Assembly (NCBI RefSeq): GCF_016863035.1
Contig: NZ_BOOC01000048.1
Coordinates: forward strand, 1 to 64,000
From: Microbispora corallina
GTDB taxonomy: Bacteria > Actinomycetota > Actinomycetes > Streptosporangiales > Streptosporangiaceae
Direction of reading: 5' to 3'
DNA length: 64,000 nucleotides
Below, piece by piece: positions 7,741-16,461 of the stretch. How positions within the stretch are numbered: the stretch's first letter is position 1; every line of letters starts with the position of its first letter. The notes beneath the pieces were generated by a model. That model ran no database searches. It was not told the origin of the DNA and saw nothing but the letters and a program-made list of their open reading frames with translations. Position numbers and translations under genes: made by a program.

Positions 7741-8687
7741 GACCGTCCCTCCGGCGCCGACCGCCGGCGCATCGCGGCGAGGACGACCCCCGCGACGGCC
7801 ACCAGCACGAGCAGCAGGCTGAAGGCCATCGCGCTCGCCTGGCCCGCCATGCCGTTCTGGAACGCCGCCCGCTGGATCGCGTACGACAGGACCGTGGTGC
7901 TCTCGGCGGGCCCGCCCTGGGTGAGGATGTAGACGGGGTCGAAGACCTGGATCGCGTTGATCGCGGCGATCAGCACGATGAAGGTCGTCGTACGGCGGAG
8001 CAGGGGCAGCGTGACGCTGAACGTCTGCCGCCAGAAGCCGGCGCCGTCGATGCGGGCCGCCTCGTACACGTCACCGGGGATCTGGGTGAGCCCCGCGACG
8101 ACCAGGATCGTGTAGTAGCCGGTCATCTGCCAGACGTGGAAGACGACAAGGGAGAACAGCGCCGTCCCGGGGTCGCTCAGCCAGGCGGGCGGGTCGATCC
8201 CGACGGCGGTCAGCGCCTGCGAGATCGGGCCGTAGTCGGGCGCGTAGAGCGCTCCCCAGACGATCGCGATGGCCACCGTGGGAATCACGTAGGTCGAGAA
8301 GAGGGCGGCCCGCGCCGCCGCCTTGCCCGCGGTCTTCGGGAAGTAGAGCAGCATCCCGAGCCCGAGGGCCAGGGGGACGGTCGTCACCAGCACGAGCGCG
8401 ACGTACACCAGGGTGTTGCCGAGCGCGTTCAGGAAGTCGTCGCTGTGCAGCAGGTCGGTGTAGTTGCCGAGCCCGCGCCACGTCATCTGCGACAGCGGCG
8501 TGTACATCGACCAGTCGTGCAGGCTGATCCAGAACGTCAGGGCGATCGGCACGGCGACGAACAGGACGATGACCGCCATCGCCGGCGAGAGGAAGGCGAT
8601 CGCCGCCCCCCACCTGGTGGACCCCCGAGCCCGGGCCCGCCATCCGGTGGTCGCCCGGATGGCGGTGCGGGACGCCTGGACCGTCAT
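7737..8687 (-). CDS. Sugar ABC transporter permease (MalF-like)
   Basis: A 316-residue inner-membrane protein. The first helix is near residues 30-52 (AIAFLSPAMAVIVLFVAVPIAL) and the EAA loop reads YEAARIDGAGFWRQTFSVTLPLL. The ending AMRRRS is cytoplasmic. It pairs with the MalG-like permease that overlaps it by 4 bases and with the lipoprotein encoded just upstream, also overlapping by 4 bases. The substrate is not evident from sequence. Confidence 0.95.
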   Translation of the reverse strand: MTVQASRTAIRATTGWRARARGSTRWGAAIAFLSPAMAVIVLFVAVPIALTFWISLHDWSMYTPLSQMTWRGLGNYTDLLHSDDFLNALGNTLVYVALVLVTTVPLALGLGMLLYFPKTAGKAAARAALFSTYVIPTVAIAIVWGALYAPDYGPISQALTAVGIDPPAWLSDPGTALFSLVVFHVWQMTGYYTILVVAGLTQIPGDVYEAARIDGAGFWRQTFSVTLPLLRRTTTFIVLIAAINAIQVFDPVYILTQGGPAESTTVLSYAIQRAAFQNGMAGQASAMAFSLLLVLVAVAGVVLAAMRRRSAPEGRS

Positions 8688-10006
8688 GCGCCGGCCTTGG
8701 TGAGGATGTCGGTGACCTCCTTCTGCGCCGCGGTCATCGCCTGCTGCGCGGTCTCCTTGCCGAACACGACGTTCTCGATGTGCTTCTGCACGGCCTGGCT
8801 CATGGCCTCACCGCCCAGCACGGTCGGGAAGGGCTTGGCGTTCGGCAGCTCGGCGACGTACGCCGCGATGAACGGGTCGGACAGGTCGGCCTTGTGCGCC
8901 GTGAGGTCACCGGTCCTGCTGGGCAGGATGCCCATCGACATCAGGATGTCGCCCATCGCGGACGATCCGCCCTTGCCGCTCTCGGCTCCGTTGAGGAACT
9001 GGAGGAACTTCCAGGCCGCGTCCTGCTTGGCCGGTGAGGCCTTGCCGTTCACCATCGTCAGCCAGGAGTAGGACACGCCCGAGGACGCCGTGCCGTCCGG
9101 GCCGACCGGCACCGGCGCCACGCCGACGTCGGAGTACCGGTCGCCCATCGCCTGCTTGAGCGCGCTCTGCCACCAGTTCGCCATGATGATCATGCCGGTC
9201 TTGCCGTTGACGAAGTTGTCGAGGTAGGGCCCGGTCGTGTTGGCGTTGGCGCCGCTCATGGACGGCTGGGTGGCCCCGCTCTTGACCAGGTCCGCGTAGA
9301 GCTGAGCCGCGGCCACCACCTTCGGGTCGTCCAGCTTGGGGGTGCTCCCGTCGAGGAGCCCGCCGCCGTTGGAGTTCACCAGCGACAACCAGGGGTGGAC
9401 GGCGCCGGAGGCCCAGCTCGTGATCACGCCGAAGCCCTGCTGCGTCACCTTGCCGCCGTCGCGCCTGGTCAGCTTGGCGGCGTCGGCGACCAGCTCGTCC
9501 CAGGTCTTGGGCGGAGCCGTGATGCCCGCGTCCGCGAACAGCTTCTTGTTGTAGTTGAGCGCGTAGAGGTCGACCTCGTTCGGGTATCCGCGGACCTGCC
9601 CCTGCTTGGTGACGTCGTCGACCGTGTTCCCCGGCCAGCCGGCCTTGACGTCCGCGGCCACGCCCGCGGGGGCCGGGGCGGCGAGGCCGTCCCGCACCAG
9701 CTCGGGAAGCCAGAGGTCGTAGATGCCCGCGATGGTGGGGCCGTTGGGGCTCGCGCCCTGCGTCCTCAGCGTGCTGAGCAGATTGGCGAAGGGAACGGCG
9801 CGGATGTCGACGGTGACATCCGGGTTCTTCGTGTGGAACGCGGCGGCGGCGGCCTTGAGCGCCGTCACCTGCTCGGGTCCCCAGTGGGTAAGGAATGAGA
9901 TCGTCTGCGGGCCGCCGGCCGCTCCGGAATCTTCCGAGCCGCCGCCGCATCCGGCCAGCGCGAGTGCCAACACGGCACCGAGTGAGATCGCTCCGACATT
10001 TCTCAA
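8684..10006 (-). CDS. Extracellular sugar-binding lipoprotein of the ABC importer (family 1)
   Basis: A 440-residue solute-binding protein. A short signal peptide ends in the lipobox LALAGCGGG (Cys near residue 20), so the mature protein is lipid-anchored outside the membrane. The body matches family 1 sugar-binding proteins (TISFLTHWGPEQVTALKAAAAAFHTKNPDV; GKTGMIIMANWWQSALKQAMG). It is the first gene of a six-gene overlapping operon with permeases, ROK, GntR and SIS genes. The SIS and ROK neighbours hint at an amino sugar or a similar phosphorylated sugar, which is only an inference. Confidence 0.95.
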   Translation of the reverse strand: MRNVGAISLGAVLALALAGCGGGSEDSGAAGGPQTISFLTHWGPEQVTALKAAAAAFHTKNPDVTVDIRAVPFANLLSTLRTQGASPNGPTIAGIYDLWLPELVRDGLAAPAPAGVAADVKAGWPGNTVDDVTKQGQVRGYPNEVDLYALNYNKKLFADAGITAPPKTWDELVADAAKLTRRDGGKVTQQGFGVITSWASGAVHPWLSLVNSNGGGLLDGSTPKLDDPKVVAAAQLYADLVKSGATQPSMSGANANTTGPYLDNFVNGKTGMIIMANWWQSALKQAMGDRYSDVGVAPVPVGPDGTASSGVSYSWLTMVNGKASPAKQDAAWKFLQFLNGAESGKGGSSAMGDILMSMGILPSRTGDLTAHKADLSDPFIAAYVAELPNAKPFPTVLGGEAMSQAVQKHIENVVFGKETAQQAMTAAQKEVTDILTKAGA

Positions 10007-10050
10007 GGGGGTCGCCTCCTCCCCGCTGTACGCCGCCGCCGACCGGGCGT

Positions 10051-10126
10051 CGTTACATCGTTAGGTTGTTATAACGAATTTTGGGAGAGATGGGAAGGTT
10101 GAGCGAGGGACGTTACCTGGGCGTTA
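10051..10126 (-). promoter_or_regulatory. CGTTA-rich operator/promoter region of the sugar ABC operon
   Basis: CGTTA occurs at 10051, 10059, 10111 and 10122, and in inverted form (TAACG) at 10072. TCGTTA (10058-10063) and TAACGA (10072-10077) form an inverted repeat, and GTTATAAC (10068-10075) is itself a perfect palindrome. It sits directly upstream of the binding-protein gene, where the operon's GntR regulator would bind. Which elements are used is not known. Confidence 0.45.
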
Positions 10127-10145
10127 TGCGCAGTAGGGCGGTACT

Positions 10146-11102
10146 TCAGGTGCGGCAGGCGGAGGCCGCGGGCCTGGAGGTGCCACCGGGGGTGATGACG
10201 ATGGCCTCGACCCACGCGCAGCCGTTGCCGGTGGAGAGCATGTCGCTGTAGCTGCCGGGTGGGGTGTCGTTGCTCCAGTCGCTGCGCACCGTCGCGCCGT
10301 CGCTGGGCCGGTGGACGGTGATGCGGACGGTGTAGAGGTCGGGGTTGCGGTAGTAGGCCGAGCCCCAGACCGTTCCGCAGTGCCGCGACTCCCGCAACCG
10401 CAGCGTGCCGAAGGGGTGCCCGTCCGGCGTGGTGAGCGGCGTCGTCTGCAGGGTGAGCGCGTCCGGGTAGCAGCCGCGCGCCCGCGGGTCGTCGCCGTCC
10501 ATCGGCTCGGGGTCGGATCGTTCCGCCCGGTCGGTGACGTTCTGGGTGGAGCTCGTCCAGGTGGGGTCGAGCGTGGCGCCGGAGGACGGAGGCGTCACCG
10601 TCGCCGCCGTCGTCATGGCGAGCAGGGCGACGTTCACCAGGGCCAGGAGCGTCCGGCGCGTCGGACGGCCCCGTTGAGCCGGCTCGGGCGCGGTCTCCGG
10701 TGGGGAAGCCGCATCGGGAACGGCCTCCGGTGACGAGACCCGCCCGGGCGCGGAGACGGTCTCCGGAGATCGGGCCGGCTCGGGCTGGTCGGCGGTCGGC
10801 GCCCGCCCGGGCGTGGAAGGCCGGGGGTTCTCGGAGGCGAGATCGGCCCGCGCGGCCAGGGCCCGCAGGCGGCTGCGGTGCAGCGTCCCGGGTGCCAGGG
10901 CGAAGACCCGCTCGTACGCGTCGACGATGTCCGCCGGAGGGATGCGCCTGCCGCTCTCGTAGTAGACGATGCTGCTGTGCGCGCTGAGCCCCAGCTCGCG
11001 CGCCAGCCGTTGCTGGCTCATGCCGGCGGACCTGCGCAGCCGCCGTAATCGGTGCCCGAGGTCCTCGTCCTCCGGGGACGGGTCGATCACGTTGTTCGCC
11101 AT
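10146..11102 (-). CDS. XRE-family DNA-binding membrane protein with C-terminal DUF2690 domain
   Basis: A 318-residue protein. The N-terminal helix-turn-helix (about residues 14-75) reads RLRRLRRSAGMSQQRLARELGLSAHSSIVYYESGRR. A long Pro/Ala/Glu-rich linker follows, then one membrane helix near residue 155 (LLALVNVALLAMTTAA). The extracellular DUF2690 domain begins at ARGCYPDALTLQT and contains paired cysteines (GCYPD, HCGTVWG, GCAWVE, SACRT). This one-membrane-helix architecture is frequent in actinomycetes and its ligand is unknown. It is divergent from the CHAP-domain gene, with about 190 bases between them, so it may sense the envelope and act on that neighbour. Confidence 0.88.
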   Translation of the reverse strand: MANNVIDPSPEDEDLGHRLRRLRRSAGMSQQRLARELGLSAHSSIVYYESGRRIPPADIVDAYERVFALAPGTLHRSRLRALAARADLASENPRPSTPGRAPTADQPEPARSPETVSAPGRVSSPEAVPDAASPPETAPEPAQRGRPTRRTLLALVNVALLAMTTAATVTPPSSGATLDPTWTSSTQNVTDRAERSDPEPMDGDDPRARGCYPDALTLQTTPLTTPDGHPFGTLRLRESRHCGTVWGSAYYRNPDLYTVRITVHRPSDGATVRSDWSNDTPPGSYSDMLSTGNGCAWVEAIVITPGGTSRPAASACRT

Positions 11103-11292
11103 CGGCGTCTTCCCTGCCTGAACGCGGCGAGGAGCGGCTTGATCGGCAGGATTCTATCGATTCACTTCTTCCCCTGTCTCCGTTCTGTCGCTCTTCTGTC
11201 GTTTCGCGGCCTTCCCTCTGGTGTGGTGGGGCCGCGCCAGATCACGATGCCCGCGTTCCAGGGAAATCCCGATGGAACCGTGAGGAGAAGAC

Positions 11293-13449
11293 TTGAGGAT
11301 GACCACGTCGCGGCCGCTGATCCTGGCCGGCGCGGCCCACCTGCGCCGTACCGGATGGCTGGCCGCGCTCACCGTGCTCCTGTCCCTGCTGGTGATCCCG
11401 CACGGCGAACCGGCCAGGGCCGACGCCCCCTGGGTGACCGGGCACGCCCGGCACGCCGGCAACGACTACCCGTACCCGACGGGGAATCCGAACACCACCG
11501 CCCAGGACCCCTGGCACGAGTACTACGGCCAGTGCGACTCCTTCGGCGCGTGGAAGGTGTACGAGAACCTGTCGAACTCGACGGCGCCTCCGGACGCGGC
11601 GGCCGCCGACATCAGCCCCGTGGACCAGTTCCACTTCTGGGCGACCGGCGCGTACGTGGGCGACGGCAAGGCGTTGAACGCCGACGCGTGGAAACAGCAG
11701 GCGCAGAGCATGGGGTACGTCGTGGACGACATCCCGACTCCCGGGGCGATCGCCTGGTGGCCGAACGGCGCCGACGACCCGAAGGACGGGCTGGCGGCCG
11801 CCGACTGGGCACACGGCGCCATCCCCAACAGCCCCACCGGCCATGTGGGGTACGTCACCGACGTCTACCCCGACGGATCCATCACGGTCGAGCAGTACAA
11901 CATGCGGGAGAACGCCCGATACTCGGTCGTCCACATGGCGTGGCACCAGGGGTACAGCGACGACAGCTACGGCCTGGCGCGCTACGACTTCCCCTGGCCG
12001 GGCGGCTTCGTCCACATCGCCGACGGACCCGAGCCGGGAGCGGCCATGCCGCCTGAGCCGAACCCCGGCGTGGTCTCCTACGAGGGTCATCCGGCGGATC
12101 CCCTGCCGCCCACCGTCGCGTACCCCGGCGACGGCCGGAGTGACGTCGACCTGGCCGGCGCGGACTACCCCGGCACCGACCACGGCTGGTACACCGATGC
12201 CGGCCACGGCTACGTCGGCCAGATGCTGTGGACCAACACCCACCCGGGCGCCGAGGACTCGACCGTCAGCTGGCACCCCCGGCTCACGGCGTACACGTGC
12301 TACCAGGTCGACGCCTACGTCCCCGACCAGTGGTCCAACAGCCACGCCGCCCTCTACACCGTGTACGACCAGCACTTCGGCTCCAGCCTGGTGCCGGTGG
12401 ACGAGAACGACACCACGAACGGATGGGTCGAGCTCGGCGTCTTCCAGGCCAGGGACGACGGGCTGTTACCGGTGAAGCTCACCGACCAGGGGCCGGCCGG
12501 CGCGCAGGTCGCCGCGGACGCGATGCGCTACGTGCCACGAGGTGACTGCTCGGGGGCGGTCCGCGCCTCGGAGACGATCGACTTCGCCAACGGCGGCGCC
12601 TTCCTCCACGGCGATCCGTACCCGGGGACGATCGACGGCTGGTACGCCTCAGCCGGCAACGGGCAGCAGGGCAACCAGTACTACACGTACACCAACGGCA
12701 TGACGCCGAGCGGCTCGGCCACCTGGAACGCCTCGGTGATCCCCAACGCCTGCTACAAGCTCTTCGCCTTCGTGCCCGGCAACCACGCCAACTCCTACCA
12801 GGCCATGTACACCGTCTCGGCCGCCGCAGGAGCGCCGACGGTGAGCCTGAATCTCACCGCCTACACCAACAATCTCGCCGGTCTCGGCACGTACCGGGCC
12901 ACCGCCGCCGGCAACATCGGCGTCATCCTCACCGACCAGAGCCCCGCGAGCGGCGACGCGTACGTCACCGCCGACACGATCTCCTTCGTCCACACGCCGT
13001 GCCCGGCCACGGTCCTGGGGCCGGTCTACCCCTCGCTGACCGTGGGGCCCGGATCCCCGCTGGCGCAGTTCACCCTGGCCAAGGACTGGTACAACAGCTT
13101 CGGGCACGGTGACCTGGGTTACGAGAAATGGACCAACGGCAACGGCACGACCGCCCAGTCGAAGGCGACCTGGACGTTCTCCGGACTGCCGGTCAACAAG
13201 ACCTACAGCGTGTGCGCGTACATCCCCGACGACCACGCCACCAACACCCAGGCGCACTACCAGGGCTTCCGGGGCACGAGCGGTTCCGCCACCTTCACCT
13301 CGCTGATCAACCAGGACCTGGTGAACGGCTGGCAGTTCCTCGGCACGCTGAACACCGGTAGTTCCACCAGCCTGCGGATCGTCCTCGACGACACCGGGGG
13401 CGGCTACACGGCCGCCGACGCGATGCGGCTGACCACGGGGTCCTGCTGA
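11293..13449 (+). CDS. Secreted CHAP-domain peptidase/amidase with three golvesin-like C-terminal modules
   Basis: A 718-residue secreted protein with a signal peptide ending near ARADA (about residue 44). The CHAP domain follows: catalytic Cys in YYGQCDSFGAW near residue 81, His in TGHVGYVTDVYPDGSITVEQYN near 183, and the late Asn of that stretch. CHAP enzymes cut peptidoglycan peptides or amides. Three related beta-rich modules then occur (about 290-420, 430-575, 590-718). Each has a GWY or DWY start, a CYxxxAYVPxxxxN-type core and a closing ADAMR or ADTIS segment, like the golvesin/xanthan-lyase C-domain. TTG 11293 follows GAGGAG by five bases, and ATG 11299 is the alternative. Leu392 uses the rare TTA codon (12466-12468). 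Confidence 0.85.
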   Translation: MRMTTSRPLILAGAAHLRRTGWLAALTVLLSLLVIPHGEPARADAPWVTGHARHAGNDYPYPTGNPNTTAQDPWHEYYGQCDSFGAWKVYENLSNSTAPPDAAAADISPVDQFHFWATGAYVGDGKALNADAWKQQAQSMGYVVDDIPTPGAIAWWPNGADDPKDGLAAADWAHGAIPNSPTGHVGYVTDVYPDGSITVEQYNMRENARYSVVHMAWHQGYSDDSYGLARYDFPWPGGFVHIADGPEPGAAMPPEPNPGVVSYEGHPADPLPPTVAYPGDGRSDVDLAGADYPGTDHGWYTDAGHGYVGQMLWTNTHPGAEDSTVSWHPRLTAYTCYQVDAYVPDQWSNSHAALYTVYDQHFGSSLVPVDENDTTNGWVELGVFQARDDGLLPVKLTDQGPAGAQVAADAMRYVPRGDCSGAVRASETIDFANGGAFLHGDPYPGTIDGWYASAGNGQQGNQYYTYTNGMTPSGSATWNASVIPNACYKLFAFVPGNHANSYQAMYTVSAAAGAPTVSLNLTAYTNNLAGLGTYRATAAGNIGVILTDQSPASGDAYVTADTISFVHTPCPATVLGPVYPSLTVGPGSPLAQFTLAKDWYNSFGHGDLGYEKWTNGNGTTAQSKATWTFSGLPVNKTYSVCAYIPDDHATNTQAHYQGFRGTSGSATFTSLINQDLVNGWQFLGTLNTGSSTSLRIVLDDTGGGYTAADAMRLTTGSC

Positions 13450-13465
13450 CACCTCCCGGAAACGG

Positions 13466-13498
13466 ACGGCCTGGTCATGAGCGCGATGATCAGGCCGT
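13466..13498 (+). terminator. Terminator hairpin after the CHAP gene
   Basis: ACGGCCTGGTCAT, loop GAGCGCG, then ATGATCAGGCCGT give a 13-base-pair stem with one G-U pair. It begins 16 bases after the CHAP gene stop. No U-tract follows. Confidence 0.75.
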
Positions 13499-13594
13499 TC
13501 CGGTCCCCGCGACCGCGTCCGGATCCGGCCAGCCGGTAACCGCCGGTGAACCCTCAGGCGTCACCCAGGAGCCCCCCAGCACCTGGAGACTCCC

Positions 13595-14203
13595 GTGTCC
13601 TACCCGCCACTGTACGACGAGCGGCCGGCCCAGCGGCGCCGCGGCCGCGGCAGCGAACGCACCATCGCCCTCGTCGCTCTCGTGATCGCAGCCATCGCGG
13701 TGCTGATCGCCGCCGTCCTCGCCGTCCTGCTCGTGCGGAAGACGGGGAGCCCGGCGACCGCGCCAGTCGCGACCGCCAGCCCTCTCGTGGTGAAGACGAA
13801 CGCGGCGCCCACCCGCAGGCCGGCGCAGCCCAAGACGCGGGCCGGTGCCCGGCTGGCCGCGCAGAAGGTGTTCGACCTGTACACCTCCGGCCAGTACGGC
13901 CCTTTCTGGGACCGCTGGACGAGCGAGGCTCAGCGTCTGGTCTCGCGCCGCGACTATGTCCGGCGCTTCAGGCTCTGCCCCTCCATCGCGCAGGGGATAC
14001 GTATCCAGATCTCGGCGGTATCGGTGACCGGGGACCACGCACGCGTCACGGCTGCCAGAAGCATCGCCACGTTCGTGTACGACTTCCAGTACGAGCGCGG
14101 CGTCTGGCGATTCGTCCCCGACGCCGATCAGCAGAAGGAGTACCAGACCAAGAGCGTGGACCAGATCGTGCGCGAGGAGCGCGTGGCGGGTATGTGCGGC
14201 TGA
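13595..14203 (+). CDS. Membrane-anchored hypothetical protein
   Basis: A 202-residue protein of unknown function. A short basic N-terminus is followed by one strong membrane helix (about residues 23-47, TIALVALVIAAIAVLIAAVLAVLLV) and an Ala/Pro/Thr linker. The C-terminal domain (about 83-200, starting AAQKVFDLYTSGQYGPFWDRWTSEAQRLVSRRDYVRRF) resembles the NTF2-like or lumazine-binding-like extracellular domains often found in actinomycete membrane proteins. That match is loose. The GTG at 13595 has GGAGA about 7 bases upstream. It stands alone after the CHAP terminator. The function is unknown. Confidence 0.8.
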   Translation: MSYPPLYDERPAQRRRGRGSERTIALVALVIAAIAVLIAAVLAVLLVRKTGSPATAPVATASPLVVKTNAAPTRRPAQPKTRAGARLAAQKVFDLYTSGQYGPFWDRWTSEAQRLVSRRDYVRRFRLCPSIAQGIRIQISAVSVTGDHARVTAARSIATFVYDFQYERGVWRFVPDADQQKEYQTKSVDQIVREERVAGMCG

Positions 14204-14307
14204 GCCGAGGTCCGCATCCGCTCCTGTGACGCACACCCCCTCGTCCTGCCGTGAAGCCCCTGTGGGCCGGAGGGGTCAGGCGTCCCGCGGGACGCGGCGG
14301 AGGATCT

Positions 14308-14400
14308 CCTGGATCTGACCTGTTCGGGGTGGCTCAGGGCGAGGTGGAGGCCGATCCAGGCGCCGAGGCTGCAACCCAGCATGAGGGCAGGCGGGCCCGG
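14308..14400 (-). pseudogene. Remnant of an alpha/beta-hydrolase gene (nucleophile elbow)
   Basis: Read on the minus strand, this stretch translates PGPPALMLGCSLGAWIGLHLA followed by LSHPEQVRSR, a near-perfect alpha/beta-hydrolase nucleophile elbow (G-x-S-x-G) with its following helix. Flanking translation loses the family pattern quickly in every frame, so only a relic seems to remain. The rest of the 341-base gap 14204-14544 holds no gene or other element I recognise. Confidence 0.5.
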
Positions 14401-14544
14401 CACCTGACACCACAGTCGCTCGCCCGCCTGCGCGGCTGACGGCTCGGTGCCGGCCACGAGGGCGGAACCCGTCTGTTGACGGGCGGCCCGCCCTTACATA
14501 CGTTTCGCGTGGATCGTCCCCCGGCCCCGTCGAAAGGGGTTTCG

Positions 14545-15759
14545 ATGACCGCCGAGCTGAATCCGGGCGAAACCTGGCCGGACATCGTGCCGGGACCACT
14601 CGCCACGCCGTCCCCGGAGTTCGCCCGCAGGCGCGAGTCGGGGCCGCTGGAGCCGGCGACGATGCCGAGCGGCGACCGCGTCCCGCTGGCCGTCGGATAT
14701 GAGGACGTCCGCGCCCTGCTGGCCTCCCCCACCTCCAGCCGCAATCTGCGCCTGCCCGGACTGCCGCGGCTGGTGAGCGGAATCGGCATCGACGACGACC
14801 CGAACGCCCTGATCAACCAGGACCCGCCGGAGCACACCCGCTACCGCCGGATCATGCACGGCACCTTCACCCCGCGCCGGATCGAACCGTGGCGCCCCCG
14901 GATCGCGAGACTCGCCCAGGACCTGCTCGACGGCCTCGGTGACGAGTTCGACCTGGTCGAGGGGTACGCGTTGCAGCTTCCGGGCCAGGTCATCTGCGAG
15001 TTGCTCGGCGTGCCCAAGGACGACTACGCCCGGTTCGTCCGTTGGACGGACATGTTCCTGACCACCTCCACGGCCACGGAGCAGGCGCGGTACCAGAGCA
15101 ACGTCGAGTTCATGGCCTATGCCACCGAGCTCGTCGCCCAGCATCGCGCGGAGCCCGGCGAGGACCTCATCGACCTGCTCATCCAGGCCAGGGACCAGGA
15201 CGACCGGCTGTCGGAGGGCGAGCTGGTCCACACCGTGTTCGCTCTCATCACGGCCGGCCACGAGACCACCGCCTCGATGATCGCCCGCGGCGTCTTCCGG
15301 CTGCTCCTGCACCCCGCCCAGTGGGCCGAGCTGGTCGCCGACCCGAACCTCGTGGCCACCGCCGTCGAGGAGATCCTCCGCTTCGACGGACCCCCCGCCA
15401 GCGCCTTCATGCGCCGTGTCACGGAGGACACCGACCTCCCCGGCGGCCGGCTGCCCGCCGGGACGGTCGTGATGCCGAACCTGAACGCGGCCAACCACGA
15501 CCCGCAGGCGTTCCCCGATCCCGAACGGTTCGACATCCACCGGTTCACCGACCACCCGCCGAACCCGCACGTGGCCTTCGGCTACGGCCCGCACCGGTGC
15601 CTGGCCGCCAGCCTCGCCCGGGTCGAGCTCACGGAGGCGATCAGAGCACTGGTCACCCAGCGCCCCACCCTGCGCCTCACCGCGTCACCCGAGTCGGTGA
15701 CCTGGGCCGACGGCCTGGTCTACCGGCCGGTCGCCATGCACGTCACCACACGCGGCTGA
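14545..15759 (+). CDS. Cytochrome P450
   Basis: A 404-residue soluble bacterial P450. It has the I-helix oxygen-binding motif ITAGHETTAS near residue 235, the K-helix ExxR as EEILR near 275, and the heme-binding loop FGYGPHRCLAASLAR with Cys352 as the iron ligand. An upstream HxxxR-type segment, PPEHTRYRRIM, near residue 94 is also typical. ATG 14545 follows GAAAGGGG by five bases, and an in-frame start at 14476 has no such signal. No ferredoxin or biosynthetic genes adjoin, so electron donor and substrate are unknown. It may modify a small molecule or a xenobiotic. Confidence 0.95.
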   Translation: MTAELNPGETWPDIVPGPLATPSPEFARRRESGPLEPATMPSGDRVPLAVGYEDVRALLASPTSSRNLRLPGLPRLVSGIGIDDDPNALINQDPPEHTRYRRIMHGTFTPRRIEPWRPRIARLAQDLLDGLGDEFDLVEGYALQLPGQVICELLGVPKDDYARFVRWTDMFLTTSTATEQARYQSNVEFMAYATELVAQHRAEPGEDLIDLLIQARDQDDRLSEGELVHTVFALITAGHETTASMIARGVFRLLLHPAQWAELVADPNLVATAVEEILRFDGPPASAFMRRVTEDTDLPGGRLPAGTVVMPNLNAANHDPQAFPDPERFDIHRFTDHPPNPHVAFGYGPHRCLAASLARVELTEAIRALVTQRPTLRLTASPESVTWADGLVYRPVAMHVTTRG

Positions 15760-15794
15760 GCGCCCAAGCAGGGAGCACGGCGGACTCATGTGGG

Positions 15795-16337
15795 TCAGGA
15801 CGGCTCGTCCTTTTCGGCGCGCTTGTTTCCCCTCCCGCTCAGCAGCGCGGCCGCCCCGAGGACGACCAGCCCCGCGAGAACCGCCCATACCCATCCGGGG
15901 ATGCCACTCTGCCCGCCGCTGTCGGCGGCCGCCGTCGCCCGCGCGCCGGCGGAGGGCGCCGCGCGACCCGGGGATGTCGACGAGGAGCGGACGGTGAACG
16001 GGATCTCACCCTCGACGGGATGGCCGTCGGAGGAGACGACGCGCCAGGCGACGGTGTAGCTGCCCGAGGGAAGCGGGCCGGCCACGGCCTCGGTCACCGT
16101 GGGCCCGTCGGTTCTGGGAGTGCCCGATTCGAAGCGGTGTCCGGCGGCGTCGTGCAGGATCACGACAGGAAAGCTGACGTGGGCGCTGAACTCCAGCTCG
16201 ATGTGATCGAGGCCGGAGACGACGGCGTTCTTGGCCGGCGTGCTGCTTCTCAGGCTGTCGTGCGCCGACACGGGTGTGCCCCACACCGCCAGAAGCGTGC
16301 ATGCCAGGCCGAGCAGAAGAAACGCTCTGATTTTCAT
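15795..16337 (-). CDS. copC: Copper resistance protein CopC (membrane-anchored)
   Basis: A 180-residue secreted protein. The signal peptide (about residues 1-25) ends VSAHDSLRSSTP, which gives the N-terminal His-Asp of the Cu(II) site expected after cleavage. The CopC beta-barrel follows (LEFSAHVSFPVVILHDAAGH; SGSYTVAWRVVSSDGHPVEGEIPFTV), and a second His ligand is probably in SSDGHPV. A Ser/Ala linker leads to a C-terminal membrane helix (VWAVLAGLVVLGAAALL) and basic tail. GGAG lies five bases before the ATG. It lies downstream of ycnI with a hairpin between them, so copper chaperoning in the envelope is likely. Confidence 0.9.
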   Translation of the reverse strand: MKIRAFLLLGLACTLLAVWGTPVSAHDSLRSSTPAKNAVVSGLDHIELEFSAHVSFPVVILHDAAGHRFESGTPRTDGPTVTEAVAGPLPSGSYTVAWRVVSSDGHPVEGEIPFTVRSSSTSPGRAAPSAGARATAAADSGGQSGIPGWVWAVLAGLVVLGAAALLSGRGNKRAEKDEPS

Positions 16338-16358
16338 CGGATCTCCGAATGCGCGAGG

Positions 16359-16391
16359 AGCCCGGGGGCCTCGCGTGGCAGCCCCCGGGCT
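16359..16391 (-). terminator. Intergenic hairpin between ycnI and copC
   Basis: AGCCCGGGGGC and GCCCCCGGGCT pair perfectly over 11 bases around an 11-base loop. It is 70 bases downstream of ycnI and 22 bases upstream of copC, so it may terminate or attenuate ycnI transcription. It could also stabilise the upstream mRNA. Confidence 0.65.
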
Positions 16392-16461
16392 TTCTCTGGA
16401 CGGCGGAATTCAGGCGCGGGGGCCACGGCCGCTCCGGCCGCGTCCCCGCGCCCCACCGGGG

